DNA of 64,000 bases, taken from the NCBI RefSeq assembly GCF_050113715.1, contig NZ_JBNJQR010000002.1, positions 372,001 through 436,000 on the forward strand, written 5' to 3'. Shown piece after piece: positions 26,530-34,198 of the stretch (positions are counted from its first letter, which is position 1; the number at the start of each line of letters is the position of its first letter). Under the pieces are notes generated by a model. It saw only the letters and a list, made by a program, of their open reading frames with translations, did not search any database and was not told the origin of the DNA. The translations under genes and the position numbers were made by a program. Source of the stretch: Brevibacillus_H ginsengisoli. GTDB taxonomy: Bacteria; Bacillota; Bacilli; Brevibacillales; Brevibacillaceae.

Positions 26530-26745
26530 TCATGAAAGCCGTACGACTTCCAAAAAACGACTCGCTTTCACTATATGCATCTTATATACCGAGATATATG
26601 GGAAATCGTTCCTGTGAACCAGGAATTTCGTCCTGTATAGTAAGGAAAAGGTAATGAATGGATATTCACAGAAAACAGGTCCATCATGGTGGTATCTGCC
26701 CATAATCGACCTGTTCGTTTTGACGCCACAATTTAGACAAGACAT
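26530..26745 (-). CDS. 71-aa CxxC protein leading the synthase operon
   Basis: A small frame with a very good start: GGAGGAT five bases before ATG at 26745. The product begins MSCLNCG, a CxxC pair that could bind metal or form a disulfide, and is otherwise basic and aromatic-rich, with no membrane segment or signal peptide. Its stop lies 18 bp before the TTG start of synthase protein A, so the two are almost certainly co-transcribed. I do not recognise a family. It could be a real accessory protein or a translated leader that couples translation to the TTG-started synthase gene. A TATACT hexamer near 26797 is a possible -10 element. Confidence 0.5.
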   Translation of the reverse strand: MSCLNCGVKTNRSIMGRYHHDGPVFCEYPFITFSLLYRTKFLVHRNDFPYISVYKMHIVKASRFLEVVRLS

Positions 26746-26865
26746 TTTGATCCTCCAAATTGACATGCCAAGAGTGGACTCGAACCTCAGTATAGAGAAA
26801 AATTGAAAGGGTGCGTATCGAGTAAATTACGTATTTCAATTGAGGGGTAGAATAAGTGGCTGTAA

Positions 26866-26904
26866 CAAAAACAAGTGACCAAAAAGATGGTCACTTGTTT
26901 CTTA
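26866..26904 (-). terminator. rho-independent terminator after the ABC importer operon
   Basis: AACAAGTGACC and GGTCACTTGTT form a perfect 11-bp stem around an eight-base loop, followed by a T-rich stretch on the minus strand. It ends the transcript of the importer genes and shields the synthase operon, whose promoter must lie between here and 26745. Confidence 0.85.
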
Positions 26905-26966
26905 AGAACGACTTTTTAATCATTTCATCTTCTTTTTTTACGTCATTTACTGTTTCTTCCTTATTG

Positions 26967-28034
26967 TTACTCTAATAACCATTGCTCATAGCGTACCTGC
27001 ACTTGATCGAAGTTCTTGATCCAATAGGAATCGTCGACGCTAATTTGCTGTTTCTGCAGCTCTGGTGTCACGCCAAGACGCTTCTTGTCTTGTTCCGATA
27101 ACATGTCAATTGCCTTTTGGTTTGCTGGTGCGTATCGCGCTGTCTTCCCGAATTCAGCCTGGACTTCCGGTGAAGTGGCGAAAGCGATGAATTTCATTGC
27201 CAGATCTTTGTTTTTGGTGCCTTTCGGAATGACCCAGCCTTCATATGCGCGGAACGCGTTTTCGTATGTGAAATCAACAGGCGACCCCTTTTGCTTCTGC
27301 AACTGGATCGTGCCGTCGTATGCGGTTGAAAGGGTTGCCGTTCCGTTCATCAACAGATCCGGCACCTGAGCTCCACTTGTCCACCATGTTTTAAAATTCT
27401 TCTTGATTTCATTCATCTTCTTGAATCCGCGATCCAAATCCAATGGATATAGCTTGTCGACGGGTACGCCGTCAGCAAGAAGCGCCATCTCCAGGATTGG
27501 GGCCGGGAATTTGTAGGCGGAACGTCCGCCAGGGTATTTGTTCACATCCCAGAAATCAGCCCACGTCTTCGGTGCATGTGCGGCATCTACTTTCGTGGTA
27601 TTCCAACTCATTACGACCGCAAACGATTCTGAAGCGATGAAATGTTCGCTTGAGCTTTGCTCGTTGTATCCGTCTTTTTTGACGACGTTGTAATCCAGCG
27701 GTTCAAACAGCCCTTGGCTGCCAGCCAATCTGCCGTAGAACGAATCGACGTTCACGACATCCCACGTTACATTACCGCTGTCGACCATCGCTTTCAGCTT
27801 TCCGTAATCTGGCGGTGTTTCAATTTCAATCTTCACGTTGTATTTTTTCTCAAATGGCTCGATAATAGTTTTTTTGCGCATATCAATCAAATCCGCATCC
27901 CAGTCCACGATGGTCAGCTTCTGCACTTCTGCTGCACCTTGCCCTGAATTGTTCGCCGGCTCCGATTTGCTGCAAGCGAATAACGAACTGCTTAAAACGG
28001 TAATCAATGCAATGTTGCCGATCTTCTTCAACAC
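26967..28034 (-). CDS. ABC transporter substrate-binding lipoprotein, PotD type
   Basis: A 355-aa extracytoplasmic binding protein with a lipoprotein signal: a basic start, a hydrophobic stretch and the lipobox LFAC, with the lipid-modified Cys at residue 20. The mature part has the periplasmic-binding-protein fold of the spermidine/putrescine group (cluster D), with WDVVNVD and YKFPAP-type segments and a GWVIPKGTKNKDLAMKFI C-terminal motif typical of PotD-like proteins. GTG start with GGGGG upstream. It is the last gene of the importer operon, ending before a strong terminator. The ligand need not be a polyamine; the upstream amidohydrolase and saccharopine-dehydrogenase-like genes suggest an N-containing or opine-like compound. 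Confidence 0.88.
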   Translation of the reverse strand: MLKKIGNIALITVLSSSLFACSKSEPANNSGQGAAEVQKLTIVDWDADLIDMRKKTIIEPFEKKYNVKIEIETPPDYGKLKAMVDSGNVTWDVVNVDSFYGRLAGSQGLFEPLDYNVVKKDGYNEQSSSEHFIASESFAVVMSWNTTKVDAAHAPKTWADFWDVNKYPGGRSAYKFPAPILEMALLADGVPVDKLYPLDLDRGFKKMNEIKKNFKTWWTSGAQVPDLLMNGTATLSTAYDGTIQLQKQKGSPVDFTYENAFRAYEGWVIPKGTKNKDLAMKFIAFATSPEVQAEFGKTARYAPANQKAIDMLSEQDKKRLGVTPELQKQQISVDDSYWIKNFDQVQVRYEQWLLE

Positions 28035-28069
28035 GGTAATACCCCCTTTTTTGGTTTAGACGAATAAAC

Positions 28070-28852
28070 CTACTCTTTCTGGTAACTCATTTTTGCAGAT
28101 CGTGACGAAATCCATCCCTGAATGAGGAACAGCGCGACGGTCATTACAATCAACACGGTAGATACAACCGCAATGCTAGGATCGATGCTTGTTCGCAAGC
28201 TTTCCCAGTACTTGACCGGCAATGTTTTCGTATTGGCCCCCGCCATAAAAAGTGAAATGATCGGTTCATCAAACACGATCGAAAAGGCGAACAGCGCCCC
28301 CGAGATCACTCCAGGTTTAATCAATGGAAGCGTAACCTTGAAAAATGCGCCAACAGGCGTGGAACCCAGTCCCATAGCCGCCAATTCCAAATTGCGGTCG
28401 ACCCCCTTCAAGCTGGAGGCCACCGTCGTAAATACGACCGGAATCGCAATGACCGCGTTTGACAAAATCATCCCTGTATACGTATCCGTCAATTTGAATG
28501 GAGCAAAAAAACGATACAAACCGATCGCAACTACAACTGCAGGAACGACCATTGGCGAAAGCATCAAGGGAATAAACAGTTTCTTGCCCCAAAAGCTTAA
28601 ACGTATAAAGGCCAACGCAGCCATTGTGCCTAAAATAACCGATACAATCGCCGTCGTGCACCCGATGAACAGACTCCGCGAAAATACCTCGATCCATACC
28701 GGGCTATTCATCACTTTTTCATACCAAGTCAGCGAATAGCCTGGCGGTGGAAGTTGGAAATACGACACCGATGTAAACGATAACGGGATCACCAGCAGGA
28801 TCGGGATCACAAACATAATCAGAATGATGGCGGATAGAATCCTAATCCACAC
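28070..28852 (-). CDS. ABC transporter permease, PotC type
   Basis: A 260-aa inner-membrane permease with about six helices and the EAA loop (ELAAMGLGSTPVGAFFKVTLP) that docks to the ATPase. It matches the PotC sub-family of polyamine-type importers in length and layout. The GTG start follows the stop of the PotB-type gene without a gap, and its ribosome site AAAGGGGG lies inside the end of that gene, so the two permeases are translationally coupled and form a heterodimer. Confidence 0.9.
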   Translation of the reverse strand: MWIRILSAIILIMFVIPILLVIPLSFTSVSYFQLPPPGYSLTWYEKVMNSPVWIEVFSRSLFIGCTTAIVSVILGTMAALAFIRLSFWGKKLFIPLMLSPMVVPAVVVAIGLYRFFAPFKLTDTYTGMILSNAVIAIPVVFTTVASSLKGVDRNLELAAMGLGSTPVGAFFKVTLPLIKPGVISGALFAFSIVFDEPIISLFMAGANTKTLPVKYWESLRTSIDPSIAVVSTVLIVMTVALFLIQGWISSRSAKMSYQKE

Positions 28853-29749
28853 TTACAAAACCCCCTTTACTGCTGAATGATTCCGAAAAATCAGAATTGG
28901 GATAAGTATCAGAATCATAGTCGCCGCCAGAAGAATAATGGAAAGTGCGGCCGCCAAATGCCAATTCAATGTCACGTTGATAAAATTCGCAATCAAATTG
29001 GAAATCATCATGTCCTTCGGGCCGCCCAGGATGACTGACGTAATGAAAAAACCGAGACTGAATACAAAACAAATCAGCACTCCTGCCACTACGCCTGGAA
29101 TCGACAACGGGAACAATACGTCTCGAAACACTTTCCAAGGGCGAGCTCCCATGCCTTCCGCCGCCTGGAGCAATCGCTGGTCGATTCCTTGCATGACCGA
29201 ATAAATGCAAAGCACCATGTAAGGAAACAAGTAATGAACCATCCCGACAACATTTCCGGTCATGGAGTAAAGAAGATGCACGGGTTCGTCGATTAAGCCA
29301 AGTCCCATCAGTATCGAATTGATCGGTCCTGTGTCTTGGAGCATGACCACCCACGTAAACGTCCGTATGAGCACGCTGATCCAAAATGGAATCATAATGA
29401 GTGCCAGCACCACTCTTTTCCATTTCTCCGACTTCATCTGGTAGAGCGTGTATGCAATCGGATAGCCAAATAGCAAGCTGGCTATGGTCGCAATCAAGGA
29501 AACGTTAAATGTGTAGAGTACAACCTTTACATAAACCGGTGTGGTGAACACCTGAAGGATGTATTCAAATGTGTAGGATTCTCCGTTATGCACGCCTAAT
29601 TTCATTATTTTGATAATTGGGAAAAATGTAAGCAAAAACATGTACAATGCCGGAATGATCACGAGAAGCCAATGCAAGCCCGGCACTGCAGATAGGGTAA
29701 ATCTTCTTTTCAACGGCATTGTCGTCATGTTCACTTCAGCGTTATTCAT
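28853..29749 (-). CDS. ABC transporter permease, PotB type
   Basis: A 298-aa membrane protein with six predicted helices and an EAA motif (LLQAAEGMGARPWKVFRDVLFP) near residues 195-215. The N-terminal cytoplasmic tail of about 28 residues is longer than in its partner, as is usual for PotB proteins. It lies 14 bp after the ATPase gene and abuts the second permease. Together with the ATPase, the PotC-type permease and the lipoprotein it makes a complete high-affinity importer. Confidence 0.9.
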   Translation of the reverse strand: MNNAEVNMTTMPLKRRFTLSAVPGLHWLLVIIPALYMFLLTFFPIIKIMKLGVHNGESYTFEYILQVFTTPVYVKVVLYTFNVSLIATIASLLFGYPIAYTLYQMKSEKWKRVVLALIMIPFWISVLIRTFTWVVMLQDTGPINSILMGLGLIDEPVHLLYSMTGNVVGMVHYLFPYMVLCIYSVMQGIDQRLLQAAEGMGARPWKVFRDVLFPLSIPGVVAGVLICFVFSLGFFITSVILGGPKDMMISNLIANFINVTLNWHLAAALSIILLAATMILILIPILIFRNHSAVKGVL

Positions 29750-29763
29750 GGATAATGCGCCCC

Positions 29764-30897
29764 TTAGGATATTTTGGCTGCTCCCCTGATGTCGTTATCG
29801 TCAGGTTTCAACGTTGTCTCATCGGGTACAAGCGCTGCTTCAGTGGCATTCCAGCCGATTCGGATTTCATCGCCAACGGCAATCTCCCTTGATGAAGCAT
29901 AAGGCAGCTTGATGGTCAGCCTTTCCTTCGTTTTGGTCGTCCCTTCGATTCGAAACGATTCCCCAACATATGTTTTTTCCAGCACCGTCAATTCGTGAAT
30001 GTTCGTAAATACTTCCCCATCTCGAACGACATGGATATTCTCCGGCCGAATCGCAATCAACACCGCTGACTGGTCAAGAACGTCCGACTGCTCTACTCTC
30101 ACCTTGGCAACCTGGCCGTCTAGCAGCTTCACCACGGCCATACCCGCATCTGTATGGATGAGCTCACTTTGAAGTAAATTAATTTCCCCGATGAAAGCCG
30201 AAACGAATTTGCTCTTCGGGTGGTTATACAGTCGTTCCGGCGTATCGATTTGTTCGATGCGACCTTTGTTCATGACGCAGATTCGATCCGACATGGTCAG
30301 CGCCTCTTCCTGATCGTGCGTCACATTGACTGTAGTAATCCCGAGATTTTGCTGAATATGTTTAATTTCATACTGCATTTGATGACGCAAGTTTTTATCC
30401 AGCGCACCAAGCGGTTCGTCCAGCAAAAGGAGCGGAGGATTGAATACAATTGCCCTGGCGAGCGCAACCCTCTGCTGCTGGCCGCCGCTAAGCTGATTCG
30501 GATAGCGTGAAGCAAATTCTTCGAGTCTGACGGTCTGAAGAGCACGGCTTACATGCTCTTTGATATCCGCCTTCGAATTGTTACGCAGTCGCAAAGGGTA
30601 GGCAATATTGTCAAAAACCGTCATGTGCGGAAACAGGGCGTAATTCTGGAAAACCATGCCGATATTGCGGTCATACGCTTTCTTTTTCGTGATGTCCTGA
30701 CCGTCCAAAAAAATCGAGCCATCGTTCAGCTCTTCAAATCCTGCGATCAGTTTCAGCAACGTCGTCTTCCCAGAACCGCTCGGCCCCAAAATGGTGACAA
30801 ATTCTCCTTGTTTGATTGATAGATTGACGTTGTCTACCGCCTTATATTTCTTATAAAATTTCAGCGCGCTTTTAATGTCCAAATGAGCTGTCATCAT
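29764..30897 (-). CDS. ABC transporter ATP-binding protein, PotA type
   Basis: A 377-aa ATPase (start at 30897 or 30894, behind AGGAG; the open frame extends to 30951 but without a ribosome site and overlapping the previous gene). Motifs: Walker A GPSGSGKTT, Q-loop VFQNYALFPHMTV, signature LSGGQQQR, Walker B LLLLDEPLGALD, and the switch His in NVTHDQEEA. The C-terminal third is a TOBE/OB-type regulatory domain, as in PotA and FbpC. It energises import by the two permeases that follow. Confidence 0.92.
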   Translation of the reverse strand: MMTAHLDIKSALKFYKKYKAVDNVNLSIKQGEFVTILGPSGSGKTTLLKLIAGFEELNDGSIFLDGQDITKKKAYDRNIGMVFQNYALFPHMTVFDNIAYPLRLRNNSKADIKEHVSRALQTVRLEEFASRYPNQLSGGQQQRVALARAIVFNPPLLLLDEPLGALDKNLRHQMQYEIKHIQQNLGITTVNVTHDQEEALTMSDRICVMNKGRIEQIDTPERLYNHPKSKFVSAFIGEINLLQSELIHTDAGMAVVKLLDGQVAKVRVEQSDVLDQSAVLIAIRPENIHVVRDGEVFTNIHELTVLEKTYVGESFRIEGTTKTKERLTIKLPYASSREIAVGDEIRIGWNATEAALVPDETTLKPDDNDIRGAAKIS

Positions 30898-30925
30898 CAC
30901 TCTCTCCTGTTCTTTGGCATTCAAG

Positions 30926-32524
30926 CTATTTTTCATATACCACTTTGCCATCCATGATGGTCAACTCAACATTAGAATCCTTAATCTGCTCCGCTGGCAC
31001 GTTGAACAAATCACGGTCAAGAACGACCAGGTCAGCCAGTTTGCCTGCTTCCAGGGTACCCAATTCACCTTCCCTAAACACGCCGTAGGCCGCTGTTGCT
31101 GTATACGCTTTCAAAGCTTCCGCCAATGTTATTGCTTCTTTCTCATTAAACAGCCCACCGTCGTTTGCGGATCTTGTTACGGTACGATAGATTTCCATCA
31201 TCGGATTTAACGTGACGATCGGATAGTCAGTGTTGAGCACGACTTTTGCGCCAGCATCCAGAAGTGATCGGACGGCAAATGTGTACTGCTGTCGTTCACC
31301 GAGGCACGAAAAATAGTGGTTCTTGTTAATCAGGCCCATGTGATCCGGCTGCATGGACGCAATCACGTCCAGTTTTTGAAAACGCGCAAGATCATCGGGA
31401 TGCACCACTTCGATATGCTCGATGGTATGTCTGGAATCTCGTGTCCCATTCACTCGCTGCGCTTCCTCAAACAAATCAAGCGCATGGCGGACGGCACCGT
31501 CTCCGACTGCATGGAAGCGAATGCGGAATCCTTCTTTATCGGCGGCAAGCACGTATTCCTTCATCGACTCGGGAGGATTGGGGCCACACGTCTCTGGCAA
31601 ATCCGAATACGGATCCACGAGAAGAGCTGTGTGTGTCGTTACTACCCCGTCCAAAAATTCTTTCAGGCCGGAAAATCTCAGTGTCCCAGACGTGTACCTG
31701 TCCCGGTGCTGCCTCGCACGTTCGATATTGTCGTCAAGCCCAATCAAAAAGTGAATGCGGGTGGTCAACCTGCCTTCTCGCTCGAATTCCTCATAAAGTG
31801 GAAGTTCATTCAATTCCAAGTCGGTCACTTTGAAAATATCGGTGATCGAGGTAACACCAAACTTTGCGCAATGGCCCAGAAACGTCTCGAACACTTGGCT
31901 CTTCCTGTCTGCCGGAAGTTTCATTGCATGTCGAGAAGCCATACTGGCCGCTGCTTCATAAAGAATTCCCGTCGGCTCGTTGTGCTCATCTCTCATGATT
32001 TCTCCATTCGGTGGGTCTGGTGTATTCCGGTCAATGCCGAGTAACTCCAGAGCCTTCGTATTCACCCACACCGTATGGCCTGACGCATGGAACAAAAACA
32101 CAGGGCGATCCGGGATGACGGCATCCAATGTCGAACGATGCGGCAGATTCGGCTCATCCCAGTACGTATGATACCAACTATAGCCTTGCACCCACTCGTC
32201 ATCTGGCCTAGACTTAGCAAACTCGGCGACCATCGCAGCCACTTCACTCTCGGATCGCGCTTCCAGGAGGTTTACATGATCCTCCATCAGGCAGCCAGGT
32301 ACAACATGAAGATGCATATCGTTAAACCCTGGGATAACAAGTTTATCCGCAAAGTGATAATTCTTCGTGTCAGGCCCGATGAGTGCTTCCCATTCATTCT
32401 GGTCGCCAACTCCCACAATTCTGTTCCCTTTGATAGCGATGGCAGCCGGTTTCGGCGCATTTTCAATACCAGTAAACACTGCGTTGCTTGTGATTAGCAT
32501 ATCGAGCTGATCCGCATGCTGCAT
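30926..32524 (-). CDS. amidohydrolase, YtcJ type
   Basis: A 532-aa metal-dependent hydrolase of the YtcJ-like amidohydrolase group. It has the first metal motif DMHLHV (HxH), a lysine-containing core, HAVGDGA, the HTIEHIEVVHPDD His, and a late Asp in LNTDYPI, then the composite-domain ending GTLEAGKLADLVVLD. It probably hydrolyses an amide or cyclic C-N bond in the cytoplasm. It lies between a saccharopine-dehydrogenase-like gene and a Pot-type importer, so its substrate is probably what the importer brings in. It is a close paralogue of the gene at 43751, which shares the LTSNAVFTG start and the HSIEHIEV and QPDHM stretches. Confidence 0.88.
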   Translation of the reverse strand: MQHADQLDMLITSNAVFTGIENAPKPAAIAIKGNRIVGVGDQNEWEALIGPDTKNYHFADKLVIPGFNDMHLHVVPGCLMEDHVNLLEARSESEVAAMVAEFAKSRPDDEWVQGYSWYHTYWDEPNLPHRSTLDAVIPDRPVFLFHASGHTVWVNTKALELLGIDRNTPDPPNGEIMRDEHNEPTGILYEAAASMASRHAMKLPADRKSQVFETFLGHCAKFGVTSITDIFKVTDLELNELPLYEEFEREGRLTTRIHFLIGLDDNIERARQHRDRYTSGTLRFSGLKEFLDGVVTTHTALLVDPYSDLPETCGPNPPESMKEYVLAADKEGFRIRFHAVGDGAVRHALDLFEEAQRVNGTRDSRHTIEHIEVVHPDDLARFQKLDVIASMQPDHMGLINKNHYFSCLGERQQYTFAVRSLLDAGAKVVLNTDYPIVTLNPMMEIYRTVTRSANDGGLFNEKEAITLAEALKAYTATAAYGVFREGELGTLEAGKLADLVVLDRDLFNVPAEQIKDSNVELTIMDGKVVYEK

Positions 32525-32578
32525 TTCTTAACCCCCTCAACAAAGTAGTACTAGTAAAAAAGCAATAATCGTACCAAC

Positions 32579-33718
32579 CTACTGTTTTTTCGTCTCGCTG
32601 TATGTGATATAAAGCTCGACGTTTTTCTTTTCTAAATACGAAATGAACGCTTCAGGATCTATGCACAGCTCTGGTGGTTTGACACCTTTCTCTGTAATTT
32701 CGCCCTTTAACAGCATCTGGGAAACGATGGAGGCAGGAATCGCTGTGGCATACTGGGTTGGACTCACGCCCCATTCCTCATGATAGCCGGTCAACAGTTC
32801 CAATCGAACGCGTGCATCGTTGCCATTCTTCTTCCCAACGACTTCGACCAAGAGCGAATCTTTGCCCCAGACAGGTTTTTCTTTTCTGGAAAGCACCTTG
32901 CCGAGCAAGGAAACCAGCTGCCTGCGTGGAACCGTGCCGTCCTCCAATTCCGATGTGTCTACAAGCCCTAACTCTTCTAGCATTTTGATTTTCTCGATGG
33001 TCGCTGGATCCCATGTGTCTTTGTAAGTGATTTCTTTTACCCCCGGGAAACTTGTAGGCAGTGTGGCCAGTTCTGAATGAATGATGGAATACGTTTTTTG
33101 GATGCCTAAATCTTTATGAAAATGTGTAAATTCCTCATCTGCCAGCGGCGGGATCTCTACCAGAACACCGTTTTTGACTGCAATGGCGTTTTTTACCGCT
33201 TCATCGATGACCGTATCTGCCGCGAAGGCAAATGTTGCGCCTGAAGACGTAGAACCATAGCGGATATGAAATTCTTCAGCGGAATCAAGCAGGTTTACGC
33301 CGTATCGGCAAAAAATGTTTGAAGAGCCCGGATCGGAACCCATCCCCGTTATCGCGAGAATATTCGCTTCCTTCATTTGGGCATCAAGCTTCAACTGTTC
33401 ATTCGTCATTTTGAACAATCCGCCCAAATCAAGCACGTCGACGCCAACGGCTGAAGCCGCTTTCATCGCATCCAGATTGAAGATGTAGTTTGTTGCATTG
33501 ACGCAAACCCTTCCTTGCTTCAGTACTTCTTTCGTCGCTTCCAAGTCTCTGATATTCAGCGTAGTGGTCGTGATCTTTTTGCCAATCCATCTCTCCAGTT
33601 CCATCAGTCTCGTCTCATCCAGGTCAGCCGCAACGACGTCGATTCCGCTTTCTACCAAATCTTTGACAATTACTTTGCCGATGGTGCCTGTCGCACCTAA
33701 TACAACTACTTTTTCCAA
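32579..33718 (-). CDS. saccharopine dehydrogenase-family oxidoreductase
   Basis: A 379-aa NAD(P)-binding protein. I place the start at the TTG at 33718 (GGAGG upstream, giving M-E-K-V-V-V-L-G-A-T-G); the frame stays open to 33829 but that part is not protein-like. The N-terminal Rossmann motif GATGTIGK is followed by a catalytic domain of the saccharopine dehydrogenase/lysine 6-dehydrogenase/carboxynorspermidine dehydrogenase type, with GMGSDPGSSN and a late YATAIPASIVSQMLLKGEI segment. It is the first gene of the amidohydrolase-importer operon and is paralogous to the gene at 57921. It probably reduces an imine or oxidises a secondary amine; the substrate is unknown. Confidence 0.82.
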   Translation of the reverse strand: MEKVVVLGATGTIGKVIVKDLVESGIDVVAADLDETRLMELERWIGKKITTTTLNIRDLEATKEVLKQGRVCVNATNYIFNLDAMKAASAVGVDVLDLGGLFKMTNEQLKLDAQMKEANILAITGMGSDPGSSNIFCRYGVNLLDSAEEFHIRYGSTSSGATFAFAADTVIDEAVKNAIAVKNGVLVEIPPLADEEFTHFHKDLGIQKTYSIIHSELATLPTSFPGVKEITYKDTWDPATIEKIKMLEELGLVDTSELEDGTVPRRQLVSLLGKVLSRKEKPVWGKDSLLVEVVGKKNGNDARVRLELLTGYHEEWGVSPTQYATAIPASIVSQMLLKGEITEKGVKPPELCIDPEAFISYLEKKNVELYITYSETKKQ

Positions 33719-33799
33719 GAGAATCCCTCCGAATATCGTTTCTTCGCCACACCGTTGTTCAGCTCTCACTAATCTCGGCATGTATACACTCTCTTGAAT

Positions 33800-33817
33800 A
33801 GCAACTATTATTCCAAC
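33800..33817 (-). promoter_or_regulatory. candidate sigma-54 promoter of the dehydrogenase-amidohydrolase-importer operon
   Basis: The minus strand reads TTGGAATAATAGTTGCTA, with GG and GC exactly ten bases apart and TTGG and TTGC cores, about 80-100 bp before the TTG start. A perfect palindrome, TTGATG-N8-CATCAA, lies about 75-90 bp further upstream at 33886-33905, where an activator site would be expected. The rest of the 480-bp gap (33719-34198) holds only the terminator at 34083-34135. Confidence 0.5.
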
Positions 33818-34082
33818 CGAATTTGACAAAAAACGGGCGATTTCCGGTTCTATTTTACTAACATGATGCCATCGCGCATCGGAACTTGATGAAGTAACGC
33901 ATCAACTGAAGCGTATGATGCAAAAAAGCCTCTCGTGTGGAGTGATGTGTCCTCCCTTATACGTATCCTCTGAAATATACAATTACACAATCCTTTACCA
34001 ATCCCTTTTTATGTAAAAAGAAATCCCAGACGAGTAACGGGGGACTCGATAAAAACGGAAAGGTTGCTTATCGGGTAATATA

Positions 34083-34135
34083 AAAAGATGACCCATCAGA
34101 GGCTCACCTTTTAAAAAGTGTTCTTCTATGGGTCA
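34083..34135 (-). terminator. rho-independent terminator of the gentisate operon
   Basis: On the minus strand TGACCCAT pairs with ATGGGTCA around a 33-base loop that contains its own small CACTTTT/AAAAGGTG hairpin, and the stem is followed by TCTTTTT. It lies 64 bp after the transporter stop. Confidence 0.7.
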
Positions 34136-34198
34136 CAGTTTATCGGTAAAATTAAGGTTGTACTAGGCAATTATTACATTCAACAATTAAGCACTTAA

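Noticed and set aside
28122..28739. 205-aa plus-strand frame across the PotC-type permease
   Set aside because: It is the antisense of a hydrophobic permease, which often gives long open frames; no start signal.
31316..32044. 242-aa plus-strand open frame across the 30926-32524 amidohydrolase
   Set aside because: The opposite strand encodes a full amidohydrolase with all metal motifs; the plus frame is rich in Cys, His and Arg as expected of an antisense shadow.
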